64,000 nt of DNA from Zingiber officinale (Eukaryota; Streptophyta; Magnoliopsida; Zingiberales; Zingiberaceae), in the NCBI RefSeq assembly GCF_018446385.1, contig NC_056004.1:30262492-30326491 (forward strand). The letters are read 5' to 3'. How positions within the stretch are numbered: the first letter of the stretch is position 1; every line of letters starts with the position of its first letter. The notes under the pieces were generated by a model. It worked only from the letters and a program-made list of their open reading frames with translations, had not been told where the DNA came from and ran no database searches. Both the position numbers and the translations under genes were made by a program. Positions 47,784 through 59,564 of the stretch are shown piece by piece.

Positions 47784-49441
47784 TACTGGTGCAACCTTAG
47801 GTCAAGGTTGACCTGGGTGACCCGACTCGAGTTGACCTGACTCGAGGTATATTTTGATGTTTGACAAGAATAAAGAAGTTGTATTTTGATGTTTGACAAG
47901 AATAGGAACTTGGGGGATTGTGGGTGCAACCTTTGGTCAAGGTTGATCTGGTTGACCCGACTTGAGTTGACCTGATTCGGGAAGAGTCCAAGTATGGAGA
48001 CTTGACACGGAAAGGTCCAAGCAGGGAGCTTGGCACGGGAAAAGTCCAAGTATGGAGACTTGGCACGGAAAAGTCCAAGCAGGGAGCTTGGCACGGGGAA
48101 AAGTCCAAGTATGGAAGCTTGGCATGGGAAGTCGGAGAGGGCTCGATAGCTCGTTCTCCGGACTAGGTCAGAGAGGGCTCGGTAGCTCATTCTCTGGACT
48201 GGATGGAGTCGGAGAGGGCTCGGTAGCTCATTCTCTGGACTAGGTCAGAGAGGGCTCGGTAGCTCGTTCTCCGGACTAGGTCAGAGAGGGCTCGGTAGCT
48301 CGTTCTCTGGACCGGACGAAATCGGAGAGGGCTCGGTAGCTCGTTCTCTGGACTAGGTCAGAGAGGGCTCAGTAGCTCGTTCTCTGGACCAGACGTGGAA
48401 GTCGGAGAGGGCTCGGTAGCTCGTTCTCCGGACTAGGTCAGAGAGGGCTCGGTAGCTCGTTCTCTAGATCAGGAAGGCTTTAGGTTTAAGGCTGGGAAAT
48501 TGGATCGGTCTGCTGACCGATCCAGTGATACACTGGGTCATCTGATCGATCTGGTGACCGATCAGAAACCAAACAGATTGGGAGAAGGAATGGCCTGATC
48601 AGTCCACGGACCAATCAAGGCTCTAGCAACCAACTCTCTGTGAGAGTTGGGATCGGTCTGGGGACCGATCAGCCTAGGGCTTGATCGGTCCACAGACCGA
48701 TCAGGGATCGACAACAACTCTCTGTGAGAGTTGGGATCGGTCTGGGGACCGATCAGCCTAGGCCCTGATCGGTCCCATGACCGATCAGACCCATCCTGGA
48801 CCGATCAGGGTGGAGCCTGATCGGTCCAGGCCTAGCCGTTGAGACACAACGACTAGATTTCTGTCTTCTTCTTCGCAGGTTTTGATATAAGGTGGAGGGC
48901 CTCTACTGTTGAACTCACTCTTCTTCTTCCTCCTTGCGATCTGAGCTTTGCCGAGCTCTTCATCCCTGAAGCTTCGTGTGAGCTTCCCTCGGCTGAGTTT
49001 CCAACTGAATAGTTGCTGCTGTGCTGTGGTTGGCATCCGTGAAGTTGCTGCTTCATCAACAGTCGACAAGAAGGCAAGCAAACTAGTGTTTTTACATTCA
49101 TATTGTTCTTGGCTTCTTGCTGTATTTCTTGTACTCCGATCTTGCTGTTGCAAGAGAGATTGTGGCGAGATTTCTCCACCCAGAAGGAGTTTTTATTAGC
49201 TGGTTTTCCAGGGTCTCTTCCACCGACGGATTGATAGGATTCGTCCACCTTACGGACACGCCGAGGAGTAGGAGTATCATCTCCGAACCTCGTTATATCG
49301 TCGCGTTTGAGGTTTGATCTTCTCCATTTTTGTTTCTACTTTTTATTTCCGCTGCGCTAACTCAAATTGTAGGAAGAAACGTGAACTTGGGGTCGGCTAT
49401 TCACACCCCCCCTCTCTAGCCGCTATCCGAAGGTCCTAACA
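47784..49441 (+). repeat. 3' LTR of element C
   Basis: 1658 bp, begins tactggtgcaacc (tgttggtgcaacc in the 5' copy) and ends aaggtcctaaca. Same tandem (48130-48470) and palindrome (48500-48840) blocks as the 5' LTR. Confidence 0.92.
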
Positions 49442-50629
49442 CCAAGAGGCTTGACTCCTTTGATTCCTATGCATCCGACTCTTCTGAAGATGATTCGTCC
49501 TAAGTAGCCTTGAACTCTTTTCTTGTTCTTGAAGACATGGGCTTCTCCTCTTTTAGGTTAGGACACTCATATTTGTAGTAGCTCTTTTTGTTGCACTCGT
49601 AACATGTTACCTCAGATTTTGGTGTGTTTGAGGTGTTTTGTACTTTCTTCATTTTTCTTTTATTAAACTTCTTTTTAGTAAACATCTTTCGTAACATGTT
49701 TACCATTTCCTCTTCATTGTTCAAATATGAGTTTGACTCGCTTTCATATTCTTGTTTCGGTCGGGACTTAAACATAGTCTCCTTGCTTTTGTTTTAACCT
49801 ACATACAAAGTTATACCCTTCTCGGTCATACTAGAGTTAGTCTGATCATATAACTCTAACTTGTAAAACAATTCATCTAATTTAATAATAGAAAAATCCT
49901 TTGAAACTTTATAGGCACCATAGATGCCCACAGTATATTCCAAGAGAAAGAGTTTAGAGCTTACCTTATTATGTTCTGATTTTCAAGTTGGTGGCCGATG
50001 AGGTGAGCCCATTATTCTTGTGTGTAGTTGAGTCATGGTTTCTCCATTCAACATTTTAATATTGAATAACTAATTTAAAAGTAGATCCAGTTTAGTTACC
50101 TTTGACTAGTTGGTTCCTTCATGTAATTTGACTAGTTGGTCCCACAATTCTTTGGAATTGTCAAATGGACCAACTCAAATGAGGTTTTCCTTGGTTAGAC
50201 CACATTAGAGTGTATTCATTGTCTTGTAATCGACTTGGGTCTTCCTTTTCATTTCAGAATTCCACTTTTCTAGGTCTAGTGATTCTCCGTGTTCAGTTGG
50301 TGGTGAGTATTCCTTTATGATTGTGAACCACATATCGATGTTGGATTTGAGAAAGCACTCCATCCTCCATTTCCAGTAACTAAAGTATTCTCCGTTGAAT
50401 AGTGGAAGACGAACCATGCTATATCCTTCTTAGTGAGACATCAACATTCTTGCAATAAGAGATAATCCAATTTTTTTTTCAAAACTTTGTCTTGGGATTA
50501 GTAGTGCGAGATAGAAGAAATGATGCTATAGAAAAAGAAAAGAAAACTTTTTTGAGAAATAGAAAAGATTTTAAAAGGCTCAAAAGACTATTAAGTTATT
50601 TTAGAGCAAACCAACTCTAATACCAATTA

Positions 50630-52072
50630 TAGGATCCTAATAGACTAGAGAGGGAAAGGTGAATCTTGTTCGTTAGAAATCTTTTCTTTTAAATGTAAAT
50701 CAAAGTATAGCGGAAAGAAATAAACACAAGAACATAGTTCCTTTTTTTTACTTGGTTCGCGGTCCAGTGACTACTACTCTAATGTCTGTGATCCTTGATG
50801 GCTTTCGATGGGCAATTTACTAAATATTTGAATAGTACAGATATAAAAGATGAGCAGTTACAATGAAAGTATAGATATAAAACATATCAACAATGAAGAT
50901 TAGGTCTTAGGCATAGGTTGTCGAATAGCCTCTTATAGTAGTAGTAGCAAAACTTGCACATGCAGTAACAACAGAGACGAAGCGGTGAGTGTGATCGAAA
51001 TGAATGGATGCTCGGCTCAGATCCTAAGGTCTTCTTTTATAGGTATTGTTCGGTCGACTTAAACTCTGGCCAGTCGACTGAACCTATCCATCGACTAAAT
51101 CTCTTATTAGTCGACTGAACTCTATGCCCTTCCTTATTTGCCTCGGTTCAATCAACTCAATTCTGTGATTTTCACTGTTTGGTCCTGATCAAGCTTATCC
51201 GTCGACTGAACCTATGAATTTTCCTTCCTGCGAGATCTAATATGATCGTTTGTAATTTCTTTTTATGGATTGGTCGACTGATCCAACTTATCAGTTGACG
51301 GAATAAGGTGTATACCATATTCGTTGAGTTTCAATATGATCTTTGCCACACTAGCTTAATCGGTCAACTGATTCCACTGATCAGTCGACTAAAAATGTTG
51401 TGTACCTATTTACTAGACTTTGATCTGATCTATGTCAGGCTGGCTGGATCGGTCGACTGATCCCAACTATTGGTCGACCGAACCTTTGATCAATTCTGGA
51501 ATTTTGTTTAACTACAAAACAAAGTTAGCACAAGCAATATATAATAATAGAAGTTTTACAAGACAGATTTAGCACAATATATAGTAATGATACATGAATA
51601 TGACAGTTAAGACTGTCTTGATCTCAACTTACAAACCTCCGTTGGTTTCTTTAGTTGGGTCAATACCTAAAGTTTGTCCCTACCAGGACACGACCTCAAT
51701 GCACTCCCTCAAGGAGGTTACCTCACTCATCTATCAAACATTATGTCCTCTAGATCTATTTGGACTTTAATTGCTCAGCATCGTATTGGCCTGCCAAGGC
51801 TTCCACTTGATTTAATATCGGATCCTTCGGACCCATCGAATCCACCTACCAAATGTCAGGTCCACTTGATCCATCTGAACTTCTTGTCTTGTTTCCATGA
51901 TCTGCTGAGATTTTTTTTACCTAGTATCAGGTCTAGCTACCCCTACTAGGACTTTTCAAATTAAGCATCCTACACACTTGATCAATTTATCATATCACAA
52001 CAAGACTTAATTAACTTGAATCTTTGATAACATCAAAATATATGTTTGATTCTAGTGCACCCTTCACCAATA
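50630..52072 (-). repeat. LTR of element E
   Basis: About 1.44 kb between the worn primer site and ttcaccaata. Contains seven or more cagtcgactg/ggtcgactg words at 51040-51490 and a lariat of tactTGGTTCGC-type text shared with other minus-strand LTRs here. Edges approximate. Confidence 0.65.
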
Positions 52073-52678
52073 GGTATTTTGCCGGAACGCTTTCTTTTTT
52101 AGACCTATTTTCAAGTGACAAAAGGTGAACGGTTCACCCCAAGCATCCTTCACCATCGGCCCCATAACGAAATGAAGGGATGACATAATGACCTCTATAG
52201 CTGGGAGGAATTTTATTCCTCAAAGAAGTATTATCCCTGGAGGAATTCGATTGATAATCTATCATCCAAATATCAACTCGGCTATGCCTACACAACCATA
52301 TAAAAACATTATAATCCTTATTCTTATGGATGATGATGATTAGTTGATGTTAATAGACAGAAAGGTCCTCGTATCCTGTAAGCACTTTTTGCTATTTCCT
52401 TTTTAAGTGAAACCAAGATTTAAGCTTAGCTCCCATATCAACTTTCATGTTCGGACTCTCCTCGCAAGCTAAACTGTCAACTGCGAGCAGCCAAACTGAT
52501 TGTGTACACAAGCTTCTGCATCATTCTTCAATTGTCATAATACAAACAAAATGCAATTCTTCCCAAGACTATGAAGGGCACATAAAAGGGATGCTATCAA
52601 CAAAGCTAGACTTGTCTCTCCAAGCGAGTCCTGTAAAATAATTTGATGACTGCAAAATACCCAGGATATATGATCCTT

Positions 52679-52698
52679 ATATATATATATATATATAT
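52679..52698. repeat. (AT)n microsatellite
   Basis: About ten AT units. Confidence 0.9.
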
Positions 52699-52844
52699 CT
52701 GCAACCTTCTGTCTTTATCAACTCCGAACTCAACAACAAGAACGGCGGAGGTCCGAACGATTGCAAAGGATCGGAGGTCAGTCAATACGATCGCAGAACG
52801 CAGTGACGGCAGTAAATGTCGCCTTAGGTCGGCATTTAAAAACA

Positions 52845-52871
52845 CTGCCGACGTTTTTAAAACGTCGGCAG
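52845..52871. repeat. Perfect inverted repeat, 13-bp arms
   Basis: ctgccgacgtttt, one T, then aaaacgtcggcag: a complete palindromic hairpin with almost no loop. A further ggtcggcattt word lies just upstream. It may be the end of an otherwise eroded DNA transposon; no second end or target duplication was found. Confidence 0.7.
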
Positions 52872-53120
52872 GTAAATCTCGTTAAAAGTAACTGTTATTT
52901 AGTGTACATATTAAAAAAGAATTAATCGTTTCCTTGACAATTAGCTGTCTACTTAATTGTTATGTGCACTTTATATTTTTGATCAATTTATTAGGTTTTA
53001 TAGGTTACCAAAATCTGTCCGGAGCGCATTATTATAAATTCAATTTGAAATTATTGATCAATTTATGCCTGCTCCACCGGTTTGTGGTGTAATTGACAAG
53101 GGAGATAAATAAACATCAAC

Positions 53121-53127
53121 ACCAACC
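53121..53127 (+). promoter_or_regulatory. AC-II element (ACCAACC) in the laccase promoter
   Basis: Exact match to the AC-II motif bound by R2R3-MYB regulators of lignin genes, 658 bases upstream of the laccase ATG. A 7-base match can be chance; its pairing with the AC-I motif below raises the odds. Confidence 0.4.
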
Positions 53128-53322
53128 CCCGGAAAAGACTTTCATTATCCTGCATACTTGCATTAGAGGCAAAACTTTACTACGCAATGCAGAATATAGT
53201 GAATTAAAATCAACTTAATGTCAACTGTTTATGCGTGGTCATTACTGTCCAACAGGAAAAAAAAAAATTCATGAGATTTGACTCTTCCTAGCAACTATGA
53301 CATTTTGCCTTCTTAAGTACAA

Positions 53323-53329
53323 ACCTACC
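53323..53329 (+). promoter_or_regulatory. AC-I element (ACCTACC) in the laccase promoter
   Basis: Exact AC-I motif, 456 bases upstream of the laccase ATG. A looser MYB46-type site, ACCAAAC, follows at 53425-53431. Both fit secondary-wall MYB control of a lignin laccase. Confidence 0.45.
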
Positions 53330-53690
53330 ATCCTTGTTACTTTACACGAGTTGGGTCAAACATCTCTCTCTTTGCTTAGAACCACAGAGAAGAAAGTAAA
53401 AAAGAAAGACATGCACAGCTGCACCACCAAACCTCTGTTCCACCTACAATCCTTGTACTCTTGTAGTAAAATGACTCGAAGATACTGCGTAGTGTGAGAG
53501 AACAGTTATTGCTTGATTGGATTACATGTCCAGTTAATTTGGAGCTAGATTGAATAAAAGCCAGAAAAAGGTCACATTGTAAATCAGTAGAATATTTCTT
53601 TGCCTACACTCTAAAGCTTCGTGGACCTCATATCCACCAAATAGATTACAAAATCTTATGTTCTAGCTGCCCCATCCCTCTTCTGTTCTG

Positions 53691-53700
53691 TATATATATA
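53691..53700 (+). promoter_or_regulatory. Laccase TATA box
   Basis: tatatatata about 85-94 bases before the ATG, followed by a CT/CA-rich leader (ctctcacaccccatctcatctcc) typical of plant 5' UTRs. Confidence 0.6.
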
Positions 53701-53784
53701 ATATGCTCTGATCGTGAACTCTCACACCCCATCTCATCTCCTTGTGATCAGTTGTATTAACTATCCATCAACTTAGGCACAGGG

Positions 53785-55855
53785 ATGGGTTCCCCGCCTC
53801 TTCTCTTGCTTTTCTCCTTCCTGTTAATGCTTCAACATGCTACCCGAGCCGAGCAAACCAGGCACTACAAGTTCAACGTATGTTGTTGTTCGTTGACGTG
53901 GGCGTGGATTAAAGTTTCATGGTTGATGTATATGTGTTCCTATTTGATTCATTGCAGATACAAATAGCAAATGTGACTCGGCTTTGCAGCACAAAGAGCA
54001 TCCTGACGGTGAACGGGCAGTTCCCGGGGCCAAAGATCGTCGCCAGAGAAGGGGACCGAGTCGTCGTCAGGGTGACCAACCATGTCGATCACAATGTCAC
54101 CATTCACTGGTATAATTAAGAAATAAATAGGGTAGTTTTAGTTAAGTGGCACCTGACTCGATGACATTTTTTGCCAGGCATGGAGTTCGGCAGCTGCGAA
54201 GCGGCTGGGCGGACGGCCCTGCCTACGTGACCCAATGCCCCATCCAAACAGGGCAAAGCTATGTGTACAACTTCACCATTGTGGGGCAAAGAGGCACTCT
54301 GTTTTGGCACGCCCACATCTCATGGCTCAGGGCCACCCTCTACGGCCCTATCATCATCCTTCCCAAGCTTGGTGTTCCCTATCCCTTCGGCAAACCCTAC
54401 AAAGAAGTCCCCATCATTCTTGGTATCGATACATATTCTATTGCACGTTTATTAACGTTGCTCGGATAATTAACTGATTTGCGTGCAGGGGAGTGGTGGA
54501 AGACTGATACAGAGGCCGTCATTAGCCAAGCTCTTCAGACCGGAGGAGCCCCTAACGTTTCAGATGCCTACACGATCAATGGCCTTCCTGGTCCCTTGTA
54601 CAACTGCTCAGCTCAACGTACGTACTATACCATTCTGATATAATTAGCCAATTGTTTGCCTATGATATCTACTATATACGTATTGGCATGCAGATACCTT
54701 CAAGCTGAAGGTGAAGCCGGGGAAGGTGTATTTGCTTCGCCTAATCAACGCTGCAGTCAATGACGAGCTGTTCTTCAGCATCGCCAACCACACCGTCACC
54801 GTCGTCGAAGTCGACGCTGGTTACGTGAAGCCCTTCGACACCGAGATCGTCCTCGTATCCCCCGGCCAAACAACCAACCTGCTCCTCCGCACCAAGCCCT
54901 ACTTCCCTGGTGCCATGTTCCTCATGAAGGCCAGGCCCTACGCCACCGGCCAAGCCACCTTCGACAACACCACCGTCGCCGGCTTTGTGGAATATCAGAA
55001 ACCCTACAGCGTATCCGCCTTCGACAAGAAGCTCCCGCTCCACAAACCAACCCTCCCGGCATTCAACGACACGTCGTTCGCGGCAAACTTCGCTGGAAAA
55101 TTGCGCACCCTGGCGACGGTCCGATTCCCCGCCAACGTGCCGCAGTCGGTGGACCGGCGGTTCTTCTTCACCGTGGGACTGGGGACGAATCCGTGCCAGG
55201 TCAACGGGACGTGCCAGGGGCCGAACGGCACCAAGTTCGCGGCCGCCGTCAACAACGTGTCGTTCGCGATGCCGACCACGGCTCTGCTCCAGGCGCACTA
55301 CTTCGGGCAGTCGAGGGGCGTCTACACTCCGGACTTCCCGGTGTACCCACTCCGCCAGTTCAATTACACCGGAACTCCGCCGAACAACACGATGGTGGGC
55401 AACGGGACGAAGCTGGTGGTGCTTCCGTTCAACGCCAGCGTAGAGTTGGTGATGCAGGACACGAGCATTCTTGGCACGGAGAGCCACCCGCTGCACCTCC
55501 ACGGCTACAACTTCTTCGTCGTGGGACAGGGCTCCGGCAACTTCGACCCCGCCAAGGACCCTGCCAATTTCAACCTGGTGGATCCGGTGGAGAGGAACAC
55601 CATCGGCGTTCCGGCCGGCGGATGGGTGGCCATAAGATTCCTGGCCGACAATCCAGGTAAATATATTCGGAGCGAAATTTAATCAACTAATTGTTGGTAA
55701 TGGATTAATTAATCAACGTAGGTGTGTGGTTCATGCATTGTCACATCGAGGCGCACATGAGCTGGGGCTTGAAGATGGCGTGGCTGGTCCTCGACGGGAG
55801 CCTTCCCAGCCAGAAGCTGCCTCCTCCGCCGTCGGACCTACCAAAGTGTGGATGA
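53785..55855 (+). CDS. LAC: Laccase (multicopper oxidase), six exons
   Basis: Exons 53785-53877, 53958-54109, 54178-54422, 54489-54617, 54694-55656 and 55722-55855 join at GT-AG sites into 571 residues, the usual laccase size and intron number. A hydrophobic N-terminal signal peptide ([22 protein letters not shown]) marks a secreted apoplastic enzyme. The copper-binding blocks are complete: [44 protein letters not shown], and [21 protein letters not shown] with the His-Cys-His of the type 1/type 3 sites. Many N-x-T/S sites suggest glycosylation. Plant laccases oxidise monolignols to radicals in lignin polymerisation, here supported by AC promoter motifs and a miR397 site. Exons 3-5 are GC-rich against AT-rich introns, as is common in monocot genes. 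No damage seen. Subgroup (LAC4/LAC17-like or other) not resolved. Confidence 0.96.
54743..54763 (+). promoter_or_regulatory. miR397 target site in laccase exon 5
   Basis: aatcaacgctgcagtcaatg(a) differs from the perfect complement of miR397 (recalled as catcaacgctgcactcaatga) at only two of 21 bases. It encodes the conserved LINAAVNDE segment, the known miR397 site of plant laccases, so post-transcriptional control by copper-responsive miR397 is expected. Confidence 0.85.
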
Positions 55856-56333
55856 TCTTCCGAATCAATTCATTCTTTAATTTGCTGGTATTTGGACGAC
55901 TAACTCGCATGGACCGTCCTGACTTCAAATTTGATTGTTTTTTTGCATCTCGCTTTCTCGTTTCTTTTTGGTGTGTTGAACTTGTACTTTGGCCACTCTC
56001 TTGCTTTAATAAGATTGCAATTTAGTCATTTTGTATATCCGATCTAAGGAATGTCCGAGGGATTCGGTGACCCATTCAATGAGACTGTTGGTATGGAAAG
56101 AGATCTGCCTCCAGCATTACTTCCTTTTTCGGAAAACCTCCGACATTAATGCCAATTTTACTGGGGTGAAGAAATCGAAGAGGAATTCATAGTGGCCGAT
56201 TGATCTTCCTCTCCCTGTTCGAAATATGTTCGTTGATGATTTTAATCGAACACCTCGATCGTTCCGCTTTTTTCTTTTTCTATGTTGGCACTCTTCACTC
56301 TGGTAAACGTTTTGTAGAAGCAGATACAAAGGG
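55856..56333. other. Laccase 3' UTR and spacer
   Basis: Contains a plausible plant polyadenylation region (ctttaataagattgcaattt near 56003). No exon of its own before the aldo-keto reductase ATG. Confidence 0.5.
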
Positions 56334-56456
56334 ATGGCGGAGTATGGGCCACGGTACTTTGAGCTCAATACGGGGACGATGATGCCGTCGGTTGGGTTTG
56401 GAACGTGGAGAGCTCCGCCCGACGTGATCGGAGATGCCGTCGTCGCCGCTGTCACG
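56334..56456 (+). pseudogene. Orphan first exon of an aldo-keto reductase (AKR4-type)
   Basis: From ATG 56334 a 41-codon frame reads [20 protein letters not shown], then [21 protein letters not shown], and ends at a good donor (gtacgt, 56457). This is the N-terminus of plant AKR4-type reductases (FxLNTGAxxPSVGLGTWQAxPGVVGDAVAAAVK), NADPH-dependent enzymes that reduce aldehydes and sugars. The next exon should start with the GYRHIDCA block carrying the catalytic Asp, and I cannot find it in the following 7.5 kb. The gene is therefore either a truncated fragment or has a very large, transposon-filled first intron running out of the window. M replaces the common A/K before PSV and F replaces L in GLGTW. 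Confidence 0.75.
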
Positions 56457-59285
56457 GTACGTTCAACTTTGCGGTCATGAAACGTTACTGATAAACATTC
56501 GCACGGATAAGATTGATGTGATTGCCTCTTTTGTACGATTTTAAAGAATTATTTGCATTCGTAATTCAATTATTTTTTTACCAAATATTAATTATATATT
56601 TATTGAATTATATTTTGTATATTACTAAATTCTCTTAAAATTATGGAATTATCAAAAGTCGGATTTAACTTTGAAAATTTTCAAATGGTATATTTATTTC
56701 CTATTTTATCTTTCTCACCGAGTTCGATCATCTGTCCTTAAAATCTTATATCCTCTTGTCTCACTCATCGCCCTAGTTTACTGTCAACGATTTTCAGATC
56801 GATCAGTACTATATCCTGGGAGGAAGGTTAATATAAAGGAATCGTTGCCGATGCGATCGACGTTAGAATCTGACTCGATCTAAGCACATATTGACGATGG
56901 AGGAAAGTCTGCTCAGATCTGATCAGATTCCGGCGTTGATCACGTCGGTAGCAATCTCCTAGGTTCACCTTCCCCCTAAGATATAGTGTTAATCGGGCCG
57001 ACGGTTGAAGGCCGCCGACGATGGACTGGGACGATGAGTGAGACACGAGGATAACAAAGTTTAGAAACAGAGGATCTGTACTCGGGCTCTGGGTGGTGCA
57101 TTAAAAAAAATAATATTACTGTTAGATTTTAAAAATCAATATGTATTATATTTTAAAAAATTAATATCATTTTGCATAGAGAGGTACTTACATCTTTAAT
57201 GTAAGACTTATGAGAGATTTGTAAAATCTAAAAAATTGAATAAAAAATTTTTGAATTATTTAAAGGTAAGGTTGAGATTTGTAATTTAAGAGAAGTAAAC
57301 TTATCTTTTTATCTTGAATTTGATACAATAGATATGAAACCATACATTATCTTATGAATAAGATCATAAAAAACTCATTTAGAATTTTGACATTATAAAT
57401 ATTTTAATAAACTATCATACAATGTGATATATTGAACTCATGAAAAATACCTTTAAAGCTCTCAACATTAAAGATGCCCTACGAGACTCACATTTGTTAG
57501 CAATTCAACCCATATAGAATATGAGACGTGGAATAAAAAAAAATCAATTTATCACTTGTATTTGAAAAACGTTGTCAAAGTTGGCACAATTTACTAGTTT
57601 TGTTATCATGAAGCGTTGATTATAAGAAATACTACCTCATGTTTTCAAGTCATTGATAAGAGGAAATACACTGTGCTGGTTGTTTATACTTCTTGCTATT
57701 TCTGGATTTTGCGAAAGCACATTCATCTTCAGTTTTTGTGCATACGAACTGAAGATCTGTTTTAATTAATAAGTAATAACATTGTAGAACTCTTAGATAT
57801 TATCATTTAAGTATTTATGATTCGATTCTTAATTATAACATATTTATAAAAAAAAAACTCAAATAAAATGTGTAATTAGAGAATGTTAAACTTCTGGATC
57901 ATCCATCATGAACGTTTCTCGATTTATCCTGATAACTTATGAAAACTTTCATGGGGATGGATCGGTTGCCTAGTATTAACTGGTTCAATATTTTTTTTCA
58001 AGTTAAAAAAAGTTTATGCATTCTCTCATGTGAGAAACAAGCCTAAGGATGTTGACGATCTATATGAGCCTTCATTAGTGTTTCCTGATTTACTTAGTAA
58101 CCAATGAATTTTTTTTTTTTGGTCGGGTTGGTCACACTCAGGATTAGTCGGTTAGGAGAACTAGATACCTAGTATCAACTAAAAAAAAGTTTATGCAACC
58201 CCATGGATATGGTTTGGTAGTAATTAATGTCCTCAATTTAGGTTGGGGCCATCGGATTATCCTAGCCCGCTAAATAATTTAAGCATATTTGGTTGAAATT
58301 TTATCAATCTATTTTAAAATTGGTCTTAACGAGCTGACCTGCCTAAGCCCATGACCCACGTTCGGTCTAAGGATTGAGATTTTTTTCTTTCCAAAATTTA
58401 AAATTTAAGTGTAAAACTTAATGGGCTCGTGTGTTTGATCTGTCTAAACTGCAATTCAAACATGAAATTTTCAACCTTTTCATATTTTTTATTTTTTGAT
58501 AGGCTCATGGTTTGACCCACCTAACTCACAACCCATCTTGGGTCGGATTAGAGATTTTTCAACCTGCTAAGATAGTGGGTCAGTCCGCCTTGCCCCACCA
58601 TACGATGGGTTTCAGACGAGTTGTCCCACCCTGCCTCAAGTTGGCTCGTTTCACTACACTAGTAGTAAGTGACAAGTGGTTTTCCCAAGCAATAAAGTTT
58701 GATTCCCACATAGAGCACATCTACGGTGTTGAACTAGTAGTGATATTGGGAAGCAATACTAGAGTCGTTAATTTAGAGCCGTTAATTTGGATTGAGCTCA
58801 TCGGAATGGCCTGCCATACTAAACAATTTAAGCAAGTTGGATTAAAATTTTATCAACTCATTTAAAGGTGGACGACCCCACATAGGCCGTGACCCTTGCG
58901 GGTTAACCCACAATAAGCTTGGGTTGGCTCTCGGTTGAGAAAAAAAAATCTCCAAAAATTAAAATTAAAATAAAAAATTCAATGAGCTCATGAGTTTGAC
59001 CGACTTAATTTGTAACCCAAATTTTATATTTTATATTTTATATTTTATTAATTATATTATATTATTGTTCATATTAAAATTGAATTGTAGAAGCGCTCAC
59101 GGTAGATGGTCCAAAAGCCCAACATCTCGTAGTTGCGTGCCCCATTTAGAGTAAAAAATTCTTGCAAATGCATTGTAACTAGAGATCGAACTGTGGATGT
59201 TTGAGTGAAAATTTGATGTCTTACCATTGCACCGTAGTCTTAGGGGTACTATTCTTGAAAATCAAGAATTATAGTTAATACGGGT
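56457..59285. other. AT-rich non-coding stretch with degenerate duplication
   Basis: No exon or intact transposon. 56940-57060 resembles the sequence near 10380-10480. Two diverged same-direction copies of one unit lie at about 58240-58500 and 58790-59035 (shared: aatttaagca.gttgg.ttaaaattttatcaa, tgacccacc/ccttgcgggtt, aatgggctc.tg.gtttga). The frame 58512-58865 falls between them and has no domain I recognise. Confidence 0.5.
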
Positions 59286-59564
59286 TGTAACGAGCAAGCC
59301 CAAAAGATGACGGGGCGGTCAAAGTCAAGGTGATATTGCAATAAAAGTCAAGGAAAGGAAGCATTCCCCACCTAGCATGATTGTTCACCCAACTTCAAGG
59401 CTTTCAGGTCTAGCCTGACCGAATTGCAAACTGTTTGGGAGAAGGTCGATTGGCCCTTAAGCCGGTCGAACATAAGGGATTTGGGGCTTTACTCTTGAAC
59501 TGGAAAGATAGCATGTTCGATCATTCAATAGACAACCGAGTTTAAAAACAGTCAGTCTTATAGG

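Larger units (their letters stand above)
41850..49441 (+). mobile_element. Element C: gag-only Ty1/copia retrotransposon with solo LTR I in its 5' LTR
   Basis: LTRs 41850-44496 (which includes solo LTR I) and 47784-49441, perfect TSDs CCAAG (41845-41849, 49442-49446), primer site agtggtatcagagcg (44497-44511) and polypurine tract aaaaagggggagatt just before the 3' LTR. The 3.3 kb interior has gag and then noncoding sequence with no pol domain. Apart from the solo LTR, the two LTRs differ by only a few percent by eye, so it is young. It looks like a non-autonomous SIRE-type derivative. Confidence 0.9.
41475..52072 (-). mobile_element. Element E: degraded Ty1/copia retrotransposon, interrupted by element C
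   Basis: Minus-strand remnant with a 5' LTR (about 50630-52072), a worn primer site (ctctaatacca-like, near 50615-50625) and gag. Recognisable gag parts: FNGEYFSYWKWRMECFLKS near 50340-50400, a zinc-knuckle-like CYECNKKSYYKYECP near 49570-49620, and after the insert an acidic ESESDSESDRSHRS tail near 41780-41820. Its 3' part is missing on the left. Several breaks; older than C. Confidence 0.7.
52073..53784. other. Intergenic region and laccase promoter
   Basis: No gene. It holds an (AT)n run, a perfect hairpin and, in the last 700 bases, AC-type promoter elements and a TATA box of the laccase gene, listed separately. Confidence 0.6.

Noticed and set aside
54741-55502. Long minus-strand frame opposite laccase exon 5
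   Set aside because: It is a mirror of a GC-rich exon; the plus strand encodes complete laccase motifs.
58512-58865. 117-codon frame as a gene
   Set aside because: Falls between degenerate duplicated AT-rich units; no domain and no splice or promoter support.
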